Part shown: one piece after another, positions 16,423 to 25,151 of the stretch
Layout: every line of letters begins with the position of its first letter
How positions within the stretch are numbered: position 1 is the first letter of the stretch
IMG/VR virus record: IMGVR_UViG_3300048030_000422
Location: 1 to 54,963 of that record
Length of the DNA stretch: 54,963 nt
Direction: 5' to 3' (one strand)
Origin: a virus
The notes under the pieces: generated by a model
The model's input: the letters and a program-made list of their open reading frames with translations, nothing else
Databases searched by the model: none
What the model was told of the DNA's origin: nothing
Program-made: the position numbers and the translations under genes

Positions 16423-17788
16423 AAGTTTCGCATAAATCAAAAAAATCTGCCATTTCAGGAAAAACTTCAATATGATTTACTCCGCGTCGACGATTTTGTT
16501 CTTTAAAAAATTTATGAAAATCCTGTCTTCCTTGTATAATCTTTTCTAATGGATATTCTGTTTTTTCCATATAGTCAACCACACGTCTAAACTTTTCATA
16601 CTCAATTGTACTAAACGCATCTTTACGTTCGTCGTCTACATTTTCTTTAATAAATTGCAAATGATCACGCATATAACTAAGATATTCTTTTGGCAAAATA
16701 TTCATATCATATTGTAAAGGTTCTTTTAAATGTGGAGTATCAAACCCCAAACGTTGCCATCTATGTGTATCGACATTATTGTATTTTTTGCGCCATTCTA
16801 ATATTTTTTCTAACAGTGTACGGAATGTTGTTACACTAAAAATATTAAATGTAATCATTAAAACCATCGGTGCTTCGCAATTACGCATAAAGTAATCTAA
16901 GTTGCGTTCAAACACTTCAATGTCTAATCCATCACGAATATATTCTGCACGTTTGCCCCAAGTATCAATACTTGTAAACATTTTAAAACGTCTAATCTTA
17001 TTATTTGTTAACAAGTTGTTTACACGATCTGTAAATTTTGCTAATTGTTTCGGTTTGCCGCCTAAGTTACTGTTACAATTAAGTTCTAATTCTGGCTTCG
17101 GATCTGCATCAAGCATATCAAATAATCTATATGTACTTTGCTGGATAGTCGGTTCGCCACCTGTAATACGTAGTATATGTAAATCTTTACTAAGTTCGGG
17201 CCACCATTTCCAAAATGCATCCAAATATGGATTATTTTCTTCTTCAAATATTTGAAACCAATCAATGTCGCATCTATGATTTTTTACCATATCATAAGGA
17301 CCGTGTTGCTTGATCTCTTGATAATATCTGCTACTTGCTTTTGGATGACAATATCCGCAACGGAAGTTGCACTCGTTGCCAAACGAAACTTCTAAGTATT
17401 CTGGATTAACATCAAACTCTGCACCACCTTCTTTAACAGCATTTAATCTATGTTTAAAGAAAATAGTTTGATTGCGTTGTTTTCTGTCACTAACATAGTC
17501 TTTACCCATTGCTTCAATCTTCCAGCAATAGTTGCATCCACTGGGCTGTTCGCCCTTCATCATAGCAGCACGTTCTGCTTTCTTTTGTGCTGTGTTGTGT
17601 ATAGCACTAGGATTTTCCAGTAGCGGTGCTGTATCAATCTTGTGAGGAGCAGGATGATAACAACTGTGTGTTTCACCTGTTTGAAAATATATGTTTGCGT
17701 GATACCATTTAGCAAAACAAAACGTTGGAGATATTTCCTGCGTAATCTTATCGATACGCTTGATTTCTTCGCTTTCGCTACGTTCCAT
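16415..17788 (-). CDS. Twitch-domain radical SAM enzyme
   Basis: The 457-residue protein has twitch cysteines at C24 (FCFAKW), C43, C85 and C88 (PSGCNYCWKIEAMG). The core motif CNFRCGYC is at 140-147 and an ITGGEPT motif follows. The second twitch position has a single Cys (SCYHP) where the enzymes at 4062 and 6592 have CC. It is separated from the other seven rSAM genes by about 7.5 kb and sits directly downstream of a glycosyltransferase-like gene (TAATG overlap), so a functional pairing of the two is likely. An acidic/basic N-terminal extension of ~20 residues precedes the twitch domain. Substrate unknown. Confidence 0.86.
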   Translation of the reverse strand: MERSESEEIKRIDKITQEISPTFCFAKWYHANIYFQTGETHSCYHPAPHKIDTAPLLENPSAIHNTAQKKAERAAMMKGEQPSGCNYCWKIEAMGKDYVSDRKQRNQTIFFKHRLNAVKEGGAEFDVNPEYLEVSFGNECNFRCGYCHPKASSRYYQEIKQHGPYDMVKNHRCDIDWFQIFEEENNPYLDAFWKWWPELSKDLHILRITGGEPTIQQSTYRLFDMLDADPKPELELNCNSNLGGKPKQLAKFTDRVNNLLTNNKIRRFKMFTSIDTWGKRAEYIRDGLDIEVFERNLDYFMRNCEAPMVLMITFNIFSVTTFRTLLEKILEWRKKYNNVDTHRWQRLGFDTPHLKEPLQYDMNILPKEYLSYMRDHLQFIKENVDDERKDAFSTIEYEKFRRVVDYMEKTEYPLEKIIQGRQDFHKFFKEQNRRRGVNHIEVFPEMADFFDLCETYV

Positions 17789-18711
17789 TACTGTTCTCTA
17801 TCTAAGAATTGTTTGCTGTTGTCACGTGCAGGGTTTTGATATACTGTTTTAAAAAACTTGCTTTGATTTCCATCAAATGGTTCGGCAGCAATAGGCAAAT
17901 CTAGTTCATCTATTAACGAATATCCAAGGTCAACTGTGTCCTGTTCCATTTGATCTTCATCTAACTCTTTGTTGTCCCAATAATTGTTTAGCCATTTAAA
18001 ATCACGTACATTTACAAAGTCCCAATCTGTACACATAGTTTTATATAAACCTTCTCTTGCTCCGTAAATAGCCCAACGTCCATTTTCTACATCTGCACCA
18101 ATCATTTGCCAGATGTATAAACGATGCAAGTTTTTCCAATGATTATTTTTAAATTCGTCAACTGTTACACGTAGTCCTTGATCTAGTGCCATCTTAACGC
18201 CTTCACGGAACCCAGCACGCCACGCTTGATGAGGTGTAGCATTATTATGTACATCGCTAAAAGTTCCGTTCATCTGTACATATTGTGTATTCCAACAAAA
18301 ATCAACTTGAGCGTGTTGATTATCTGCAGGTGCATTTTCGTGTGTACGCATATCAAGAACATATTGCTTTGGCCAACATTTTATTCCTCCATTACCGTAG
18401 CTCAAGCCATTTATAACATTTTTTGCAGTCCAACTTATAACTTTATCTGTTAAATCTAAATTTTCATCAAAGTCTATTGCTTGTGAAAGGAAATCATCTC
18501 TAATACAATTATCGCCATCAATAGTAATAAATCGATCAGTTTCACTTAATTCAGCACAAGCCTTATGAGCTGCATCAGATCCTTCGACACCGTGTACACG
18601 TTTTGCCCACGGAACTTTTTTGCACAGATCTGCATAATTTTTTTCTGCATTTGGTTCATCGTAACTAAGATAAACAATATCATAATCAATTACACGGAAT
18701 GTATTAGCCAT
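17788..18711 (-). CDS. Glycosyltransferase-like protein (GT-A type)
   Basis: The 307-residue protein starts with YDIVYLSYDEPNAEKNY and has DGD at 65-67 (FITIDGDNCI), the likely metal/nucleotide-sugar DxD motif. An INGLSYGNGGIKCWPK segment follows. The same three segments, in the same order, make up the last module of the protein at 12687-14327, so the two are paralogues; this one lacks the three extra N-terminal modules. A Gly-rich acceptor loop and an Asp/Glu-rich C-terminal tail (about 255-280) are visible. The start overlaps the upstream gene by 8 nt and the end touches the rSAM gene start. Donor and acceptor sugars cannot be inferred. Confidence 0.7.
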   Translation of the reverse strand: MANTFRVIDYDIVYLSYDEPNAEKNYADLCKKVPWAKRVHGVEGSDAAHKACAELSETDRFITIDGDNCIRDDFLSQAIDFDENLDLTDKVISWTAKNVINGLSYGNGGIKCWPKQYVLDMRTHENAPADNQHAQVDFCWNTQYVQMNGTFSDVHNNATPHQAWRAGFREGVKMALDQGLRVTVDEFKNNHWKNLHRLYIWQMIGADVENGRWAIYGAREGLYKTMCTDWDFVNVRDFKWLNNYWDNKELDEDQMEQDTVDLGYSLIDELDLPIAAEPFDGNQSKFFKTVYQNPARDNSKQFLDREQ

Positions 18712-19264
18712 TTATAACCTCGTGGTAGTATGTAGAAAACTTTCTTATAGTATAAAGGCTTACGTTAATATTGTCAATTTCAAACTTACTGGTAAAAGGT
18801 ATTTTTTTTGTTTTAGAGAAATCTAATGTTTTATACAAAACGTTAGGATCGAATAACTTTGTTACACTGTATACCTGATTGCTAGGATTAATAGAGATTT
18901 TTTGAGATTGCACATAATTTTCAAAGTCTTTGTTCAGTTCTAATTCCCAGCACTTACTTTTGTTATTTTGTTTTATTTTAACTTCGTAAGTGTCTTTGAT
19001 TTCTTTTGGTATTTCGTAAACAAAATTTTGTGTATTAAAACTTTCGTTATACTGCTGTTTGCTTTTTAATACATATCTTTTTTCAATAAAGTCATATTCA
19101 ACTTTATAATCACGAAGTGATTCTTTGCCTTCTGCAAAATGACGAACTTGCTCAAAATCTACTAATAAGTTTTCAAAGTTTTCATCAGGGTTGCGTGTAA
19201 CTTTATCAATTACACCGTTTTCATCAAAACAAACGTATCTATCAGTGCTAATTGTAATTCTCAT
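18704..19264 (-). CDS. Unknown 186-residue protein
   Basis: I do not recognise this protein. It is soluble and beta-rich, with alternating strands such as YKVEYDFIEKRYVLKSK and YEVKIKQNN, one Cys in each half, and no signal or membrane segment. It is kept as a real gene because it overlaps both neighbours on the same strand (4 nt upstream, 8 nt downstream) and has ordinary composition for this genome. Its position between two glycosyltransferases suggests an accessory role in the same process. Confidence 0.5.
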   Translation of the reverse strand: MRITISTDRYVCFDENGVIDKVTRNPDENFENLLVDFEQVRHFAEGKESLRDYKVEYDFIEKRYVLKSKQQYNESFNTQNFVYEIPKEIKDTYEVKIKQNNKSKCWELELNKDFENYVQSQKISINPSNQVYSVTKLFDPNVLYKTLDFSKTKKIPFTSKFEIDNINVSLYTIRKFSTYYHEVING

Positions 19265-20106
19265 TGTATTCCTAAATACTTTTCATATATGTTAATTATA
19301 CGGTCAACTACAAAGTCATCTTCTGTATAATGAAAAACTCCAGCTTGTGTATAATTGCCTATTTTAAGTTGCAAGTCTTCACCTAAATATGTGCCTACAC
19401 GATTTTGCCATTTATCAACTACACTGTTTTGCCAATTTTGTATTCTTGGCTTCATATGTACAAAGCTAGGATATTTAGCACGTGGGTTTGTTACTTGACT
19501 TTCTATGCCCATAATCTTTACAGCAATAGCACTTGATAAATCTATACTGCATTTACGTTGATACATTTTACCGCCGGTGTGTTGTCTATAAAATTGTTGC
19601 CAATTATTTGTTATCATTTCTAGCCAGGTGTAAAACTCGTGTGCAGTATCTGATTTTTTATAATAATGTAATCCACTGTATAGATTTGGTAGTTTGTTTT
19701 TTGCAAATGTGTGTCTATAGTAATCATTTGTTACAAGTTCGTTTCTATAAGTGTAAACATTACTTGTAAAAAACAAATCATAGTTTTTTAAAAAGTTAAA
19801 CCAACTGCTAATATCTTGCAAAACAAGCATATCAGTATCCATAACTAATGATTCGTCATATGGAGTTGCGTGATATGTTTTCCATCTATTTTCTATTTTC
19901 CAATCACTATCTTTAGCGTGATCTCCCCAAGGTATTTCTACAATATCATCGAAAATTTGTTTGTATTTGTCTTGCACTGTATCGTTGGTTATTAAACATA
20001 TTTTTGCATTTTCGTTAGTAGCACGAATACTCATAGCATTTAAATATGCTTGTTGTACATAATCAACATCTGTGTTCTGTGCAAGCATTGTAAAGTTATT
20101 GCTCAT
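19261..20106 (-). CDS. Glycosyltransferase, GT-A fold (GT8-like)
   Basis: The 281-residue protein starts with a strand-helix pair (FTMLAQNTDVDYVQQAYLNAMSI), then ICLITND. DTDM lies at 90-93 inside a SLVMDTDMLVL strand, the classical DxD motif that coordinates the divalent metal and nucleotide-sugar diphosphate in retaining GT8-like enzymes. The later SGLHYYKKS and FVHMKPR segments fit the acceptor side and a late His ligand. It is paralogous to the next gene upstream at 20096-20914, which has the same DTD strand. It overlaps its neighbours by 11 and 4 nt. Confidence 0.75.
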   Translation of the reverse strand: MSNNFTMLAQNTDVDYVQQAYLNAMSIRATNENAKICLITNDTVQDKYKQIFDDIVEIPWGDHAKDSDWKIENRWKTYHATPYDESLVMDTDMLVLQDISSWFNFLKNYDLFFTSNVYTYRNELVTNDYYRHTFAKNKLPNLYSGLHYYKKSDTAHEFYTWLEMITNNWQQFYRQHTGGKMYQRKCSIDLSSAIAVKIMGIESQVTNPRAKYPSFVHMKPRIQNWQNSVVDKWQNRVGTYLGEDLQLKIGNYTQAGVFHYTEDDFVVDRIINIYEKYLGIQ

Positions 20107-20914
20107 TGATAACTCTCGCTAAACTAAACTTATTCATAACGTGTAAATTACTGCCTTTAAATTTTACAAAAGTGTATTCCCCAAGTCTGTCTCGTTTTTC
20201 TACTAGTAAATCAAATGCATCGTCTTTTATTGATAGAAGTATGTCTCTATCAATTGCATAAAACTTTTTGCCAGGTATTGTACCAACAAAATTGTTTTCT
20301 GTGTATCCAGATAGTATATGCACTGCTATACTAAATGCAAAATCATTTCTGTACACAGTATTTTTAAATTGATACACACCTCTATAGTGTATATAATTTT
20401 CTTTTATATGTTTAACTAAATTAAAAAAAACTTCACTTGTGTTGTTTTTTCTAAAATATATTACAGTAGCCCAATAAAAATCTATGCCGCCGTCACTAAT
20501 AGATTTAAATTCAGGTGTGCCATTGTGTATTCCTAAATGTGTTGCATCTTTGTATAACAAAAGATCTTTTTGCTGTGTAAAACAATTTAACAATTTATCA
20601 TTTGCTATTATATAATCAGTGTCCATTACAATAGTTTCTTCATAAGGAGATAAGTCGAAACTATGCTCTCTGCCGTAATTGTTAAAATTAAGAACACGTT
20701 TGTTTAATGAACCATCTCGGTATGCTTTTCTGCTTGTTAATCCATCTTCTACTTTTATAATCTGATCAAAACACTTGTTGTCAACGTCAACATTGGTTAC
20801 TAAACTCACAGGTAATTGTAGATATTTTTGTATGCGGTTCGCACAAAAAATAGCTTGGTTTACGTAATTTATACTTTCATTGTTAAATGCAAATAATAGT
20901 ACACCTTGACTCAT
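20096..20914 (-). CDS. Glycosyltransferase-like protein, GT-A fold
   Basis: The 272-residue protein has the same plan as its downstream neighbour: an N-terminal FAFNNESINYVNQAIFCANRI helix, a VSLVTNVD strand, DTD at 98-100 (TIVMDTDYII), and DFYWATVIYFRKN in place of the SGLHYYKKS segment. The C-terminal HVMNKFSL may supply the late His ligand. The arrangement suggests a tandem duplication followed by divergence. The start overlaps the 115-residue gene by 4 nt. Probable metal-dependent sugar transfer; substrates unknown. Confidence 0.7.
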   Translation of the reverse strand: MSQGVLLFAFNNESINYVNQAIFCANRIQKYLQLPVSLVTNVDVDNKCFDQIIKVEDGLTSRKAYRDGSLNKRVLNFNNYGREHSFDLSPYEETIVMDTDYIIANDKLLNCFTQQKDLLLYKDATHLGIHNGTPEFKSISDGGIDFYWATVIYFRKNNTSEVFFNLVKHIKENYIHYRGVYQFKNTVYRNDFAFSIAVHILSGYTENNFVGTIPGKKFYAIDRDILLSIKDDAFDLLVEKRDRLGEYTFVKFKGSNLHVMNKFSLARVINEQ

Positions 20915-21258
20915 AAATTCATAATACTTTCAACAGATCTTTCATTCATAAGTTTATTGTATTCTGTTAGGAATCTATTTGAATATGATTGATAATTATT
21001 AAGAATTGCATTTGTAAATTCTTGTAAGTCTTCGCATTCAACAGGTATATCATTATCATCAATAATAATAGTTGACTCTTGTTTTAATGAAAGTAAGCTT
21101 TGACAAAAACTTATAAGTTCACGAGTAATGGAAAATTGACCGCCTTTGTAATACAAAACAAGATTTTCTTTGTATTGTTCTTTTAAGATTCTTGTTTGAT
21201 TATTCAAGGTAACCATATAATTGCTTATCTCAAGGGCTTTTTCAAGACGTTCGTCCAT
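20911..21258 (-). CDS. Small helical protein, first gene of the glycosyltransferase/rSAM operon
   Basis: The 115-residue protein is mostly alpha-helical, with a Lys/Glu-rich N-terminal helix, a central STIIIDDNDIPVECEDL strand pair and a second long helix. It contains no catalytic motif I recognise. A TAGGAG site 5 nt before the ATG and the sigma70-type promoter just upstream make it the promoter-proximal gene of the run down to 15820. It could be a coiled-coil adaptor or a small phage protein unrelated to the enzymes. Confidence 0.55.
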   Translation of the reverse strand: MDERLEKALEISNYMVTLNNQTRILKEQYKENLVLYYKGGQFSITRELISFCQSLLSLKQESTIIIDDNDIPVECEDLQEFTNAILNNYQSYSNRFLTEYNKLMNERSVESIMNL

Positions 21259-21284
21259 AATTTTCTCCTAACTATACCTAGTAT

Positions 21285-21313
21285 AGTATATAACAAAATT
21301 TGATAAATGTCAA
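21285..21313 (-). promoter_or_regulatory. Sigma70-type promoter for the 21258-15820 run
   Basis: On the minus strand TTGACA (21313-21308), exactly 17 nt, then TATACT (21290-21285). It lies in the 58-nt gap after the tail-appendage genes and ahead of a TAGGAG site. It indicates that the glycosyltransferase/rSAM operon can be transcribed by host-type polymerase independently of the late tail genes upstream. Confidence 0.85.
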
Positions 21314-21316
21314 AGG

Positions 21317-22402
21317 TTAAAGTGAACTATCTACTGCACCTGTTGGTGGTGTTTGTACAATAGCATTAAATGTGCTTGCACCGATATTAAATGTACTATT
21401 AGGAGTAAAAGTATAAAGATTACTTGTCACTGTGCCGCCGACTTGTTCATCAGTGGGCGAACCTTGCTCGCCTGATTCTACCTGATAACCTGTACCTGTA
21501 TCACTGTCATCAAATATAATTTCAAATATCATTTGACTGTCGTTTGGGATAACTAAATTAATTTGATATTCGTTATCATCATAAATTTGTTCTACAGGAA
21601 TTGCTCCTGTGTTGCCTCCTGAGACACCGCCGCCTACTTTTGTATATAACCTAGTAGCACTATTAAAAAACCCACCACTAGTTGCACTGTTTGTGCTTAT
21701 TGAACCTAGTGCATATTCGCTACCAGTTCCGCCTGTTCCTAATGATTCTGTAAAATAATTTGTTGCTTTTTTCCAAAAACGTATTTTACCCATTTCTGCT
21801 AGTATTCTATTCCAGTCCCAATCTTTACTATTTGTAGTACCAGTTGTTCCTCCTGTGAGACTAGCATCAAATCTTATTTGTCCACCTGCATTAAAAAAAT
21901 GATTACGTGCATTCGCACTACTCCAACTTACAGTAACTCTATGTCCGATTCTATAAGTTCCGCCTGTGCCCCAAGCAGTTGATCTTGTGCTTGTTACAGT
22001 TGTAGAACTACTGGTTAGCATACCTGCTTCGTCAAAATTTGCAGAAGGAAATTCTGTTGTATCTCTGTTGAAAGATATTACATCATTGACAAACAAAGTA
22101 AAATCTGTTATATTGGCCCACTGAATTATATCGCCAACATCAACCCTATTCAATGCTATTCTTGTATTATCAGTAGCAAATTGATGTATATGTCCCGCTT
22201 GCAAATCTTTCCATAAATCGTATTGTTGTAAACTTGTAATTACATCGCTAACGCCAGGGGTACTGCCGCCGACAACTAAATCACTTAAAAGTGTACGTCC
22301 ATATCCTAAATCAACATTACTAGTAGTAGGACCAACAATCGGCGACATCAGATTATGGATGCCGTTATAGTCTGATGCTAATATTGGTGTTCCGACTGCC
22401 AT
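21317..22402 (-). CDS. Virion structural protein, tail appendage type
   Basis: The 361-residue, Ser/Thr/Gly-rich, beta-type protein has no enzyme motif. Residues around 165-215 hold a NARNHFFNAGGQIRFDASLTG block followed by WNRILAEMGKIRF. The same block occurs in the next gene upstream (22412-23593), so the two are paralogues. It is the last gene of the late tail cluster, preceded by a TAAGGA site. Its place after the fibre genes suggests a fibre or appendage component. Confidence 0.6.
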   Translation of the reverse strand: MAVGTPILASDYNGIHNLMSPIVGPTTSNVDLGYGRTLLSDLVVGGSTPGVSDVITSLQQYDLWKDLQAGHIHQFATDNTRIALNRVDVGDIIQWANITDFTLFVNDVISFNRDTTEFPSANFDEAGMLTSSSTTVTSTRSTAWGTGGTYRIGHRVTVSWSSANARNHFFNAGGQIRFDASLTGGTTGTTNSKDWDWNRILAEMGKIRFWKKATNYFTESLGTGGTGSEYALGSISTNSATSGGFFNSATRLYTKVGGGVSGGNTGAIPVEQIYDDNEYQINLVIPNDSQMIFEIIFDDSDTGTGYQVESGEQGSPTDEQVGGTVTSNLYTFTPNSTFNIGASTFNAIVQTPPTGAVDSSL

Positions 22403-22411
22403 TTGTATTCC

Positions 22412-23593
22412 TTATAACATTTGTATTCTTGTAATTGTAGGAGATGAATTTTCAACATATGGACCTGTTGAACGATATTCAGAGATTACACTGCTCAACT
22501 CGCCTTCTACTCTTTCATCTGCTCCGCCAGAACCGTTTGCATCATCAGTAAATTCAATCTTAAACTGTATTTGTTTTGAACTATTTTCTTTAGCGTATAT
22601 AATATAATCATTTTCGATGTACACTCCGCTACCTGTTTTAGTATACACTACTTGATATGTGCTTGTCAACTCATAATTACCAATAGTGCTGCCTGTTCCA
22701 TTATTATTAGAACTTGTTGTATCAGCAAAATTAAATTTTATAGTTCCCATATTTGAAAGCATAGCAGCCCAATCTACTGATTTTTGATAATTCACTGTAC
22801 CGCTGTTAGGAAGTCCTGTTAAACTACTTGTAAATCTTAATTCGCCACCTGCGTTAAAAAATCCTCTACGTGCATTACTATCAGCAAATGTAACTTGAAA
22901 TTCGTGTATAACTTGCTGAGGTGTTGCTGTTCCGCCCCATAAATCTGTTCTTGTTGCTGTGTCTTTGATGGCCGGATCGGCTTGTGTAGCATCTACATTA
23001 AATTTCGCATTTTCACATATTGTGGTTAATGATTCATAAGTTTGATATGATTCTTCACCAATTGTATGCAAAAACGCACCTCCGCTTATGTATGCTCCCC
23101 AACTAGGATCGCCTATTGGAGATGTTAATGGGGTACCTGATGTTCGGTCATATGCATCATATAATTCAAATTCAGTTGCACTTAAAACTTTTGCATAGCC
23201 TGAGACACCATTAAGTTGTGTCATTCCTTGCACACCAATAATATAGTCTACCCATATTCCTTCAATAAGAAGATGTGCTTCGTTTGTTTGTATTGTTACA
23301 ACATTAGAGTTACTTGTGTTAATGGATGCATTTGCGATACTAATTTGTGTGGTATTATCCTTAACTTGCTTAATTAATGATGTCGGTTCGGTACCAATTT
23401 GATGAGTTCTAATTTTTATAAGGTCTGCATATAATGCATTCATTTCAGTTGCTAATACCACATTTTCTTGAGGAACTTGAGATGAACTAACTGCTTGATT
23501 ATATCCGCTAGTTCCAACGCCTACTCCTAAAAGATTACCAATTCTTGATTGTAAAAAATTGTACCTTGCAGCAGAAATTATTTGATTTACCAT
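22412..23593 (-). CDS. Virion structural protein, tail appendage type
   Basis: The 393-residue protein is paralogous to 21317-22402 through a shared NARRGFFNAGGELRFTSSLTG block (about 245-265) and the following DWAAMLSNMGTIKF. The N-terminal part differs and contains a lone EAHLLIEGIWVDY strand region. It has low-complexity, Ser/Thr-rich composition typical of fibres, and no membrane or signal segment. An AAAGGTG site precedes its ATG. Specific function not recognised. Confidence 0.6.
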   Translation of the reverse strand: MVNQIISAARYNFLQSRIGNLLGVGVGTSGYNQAVSSSQVPQENVVLATEMNALYADLIKIRTHQIGTEPTSLIKQVKDNTTQISIANASINTSNSNVVTIQTNEAHLLIEGIWVDYIIGVQGMTQLNGVSGYAKVLSATEFELYDAYDRTSGTPLTSPIGDPSWGAYISGGAFLHTIGEESYQTYESLTTICENAKFNVDATQADPAIKDTATRTDLWGGTATPQQVIHEFQVTFADSNARRGFFNAGGELRFTSSLTGLPNSGTVNYQKSVDWAAMLSNMGTIKFNFADTTSSNNNGTGSTIGNYELTSTYQVVYTKTGSGVYIENDYIIYAKENSSKQIQFKIEFTDDANGSGGADERVEGELSSVISEYRSTGPYVENSSPTITRIQML

Positions 23594-23614
23594 ATACTTT
23601 CACCTTTTATATAC

Positions 23615-25120
23615 TTATGTTTTCAAAACACACTCAACTAATTTCTCGTCTTCACTGTCATTAGATTCTAATGCTACTCCAACAAGTGCGGTTGTTTGTA
23701 TAGTGCCGCAAACACCATCTTCCCAAGCATATACTGCCTGACCTTTTGCAATAGGACCTTTAACTCTTACAGGAAGTCTTCCTTTTAAACCAATGTATTG
23801 ACCGTCTGCATCACTGTTCATCATTACAGCTGGATCTGTAGATACTACACCAATACACATATCACTTGCTTTTGCTGGTTCTACTTCGTGATCTGGATGT
23901 CCGCATACTGCAACTGCTGTACCTGCTGGCAATTCTTCAGCAGTGGTATATTTCTCTGCAAGGTCAGCATATCTAGCACGAGTAGCAGTACCAGTAAAAA
24001 TATTTGCAACTAAGTTACCGTTTGCATCTCTGACTGCTACTGTATTAGCATCTGCGTTTATAGAGCCAGTTCTATCAACACCATCTACAACTAATGCACT
24101 GGCTTTTGTAGCTGTGCCATTAAATGTAGTTGCGTGTACTGTATTCCAACGTGCGCTAGATGTTCCAATTGTATAAGCATTGTCAATACCTGGGATTAGT
24201 GCAATATCTGTTCCATTTGTAAATCTAGCAATTTCTAGTAAGCCAGTACCTGATGTGTATGTTTGAAATTTTATTTCATCGCCAATTAAATTAGATAATG
24301 TTGCTTCATTGCCGTTAGTTACGTGTACTTGGAAGTCTAAACTATCTCCAATTTTTATACCTGCATCGTCTTGAAAATTAACGGCTGTGCCTGCGCCTGC
24401 AGATCTAATAAATTCACTAGAATCTAAACCATCAAATTTGAGAGCATTACTTGCTGATCCCCAAAAGTAAGGCAAAACTGTGTCATCGTCTACACCTGTA
24501 ATACCTGTACTAGGTGTTCTAATTAATGTAATACCTTTTTTTACTACCGGAAAATGTCCCGGAATATCATAATCATCTAATGATGCTGGTTGATTGCTAC
24601 TAGGTGTAAATGCTGCATCACTAATCATATAAACTGGATTGTTATCGATTAATGCAATTATAACTGGCACAGTTACATCTGATGGCGCTGATGCAACATT
24701 TGTACTTAATAATTGTGTTGTTCCTGATCCTGCTGCTTGAGGTCCTACTAAAATAAATTCATTTGCACTTGTTCTTGCAAATAATTGATTTGTATTACTA
24801 TTATACCATAGGTCCCCTTCAACAAGGCCTGCTGGTTGTGAAGAACTTACTTCTGCTCCACCTGCTGTTTTCCAAGTTGTTCCTGTGTAATATTTTAGTT
24901 TGTTTGTTGAACTGTCAAACCAAACTTGTCCGCTAAGTGCTTTGCTTGGACTGGTCGAACCTGCAAAACTTTCTAGTAAAAATAAAAAGTTTTCGTTTTG
25001 CGCCTCTCCATAACCACTATAGTTTTTACCAATTAATTTTAAGTCAGTTGTATTATCAACTGTGCCGTCTTCAAGCGATAGTAATTGCTCTCCGCTAAAT
25101 CTGTTAATTATGTATGCCAT
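23615..25120 (-). CDS. Tail fibre-type protein with shared N-terminal module and chaperone-like C-terminus
   Basis: The 501-residue protein's N-terminal ~130 residues carry the LIGKNYSGYGEAQNENFLFLLESFA module and GQVWFDSSTNKLKYY, also present in the next two upstream genes; I infer a common attachment module. The C-terminal ~110 residues (RARYADLAEKYTTAEELPAG, then a CGHPDHE turn and IGVVSTDPAVMMN) resemble the peptidase-G2-type intramolecular chaperone region found at the ends of many phage fibres. A late-type AATAAATA and a GAGGAA site lie just upstream, so it can be transcribed on its own. Confidence 0.7.
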   Translation of the reverse strand: MAYIINRFSGEQLLSLEDGTVDNTTDLKLIGKNYSGYGEAQNENFLFLLESFAGSTSPSKALSGQVWFDSSTNKLKYYTGTTWKTAGGAEVSSSQPAGLVEGDLWYNSNTNQLFARTSANEFILVGPQAAGSGTTQLLSTNVASAPSDVTVPVIIALIDNNPVYMISDAAFTPSSNQPASLDDYDIPGHFPVVKKGITLIRTPSTGITGVDDDTVLPYFWGSASNALKFDGLDSSEFIRSAGAGTAVNFQDDAGIKIGDSLDFQVHVTNGNEATLSNLIGDEIKFQTYTSGTGLLEIARFTNGTDIALIPGIDNAYTIGTSSARWNTVHATTFNGTATKASALVVDGVDRTGSINADANTVAVRDANGNLVANIFTGTATRARYADLAEKYTTAEELPAGTAVAVCGHPDHEVEPAKASDMCIGVVSTDPAVMMNSDADGQYIGLKGRLPVRVKGPIAKGQAVYAWEDGVCGTIQTTALVGVALESNDSEDEKLVECVLKT

Positions 25121-25139
25121 CTTTGTTCCTCATATAGTA

Positions 25140-25147
25140 TATTTATT
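25140..25147 (-). promoter_or_regulatory. Late-type promoter element
   Basis: AATAAATA on the minus strand, with transcription predicted at about 25134, a few bases before a GAGGAA ribosome site and the ATG at 25120. Confidence 0.6.
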
Positions 25148-25151
25148 TGTT

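Noticed and set aside
15820-16470. A TTG-started longer form of the GNAT-like protein
   Set aside because: The first 16 residues overlap the rSAM gene by 56 nt; an ATG at 16422 fits the tight overlap style of the operon.
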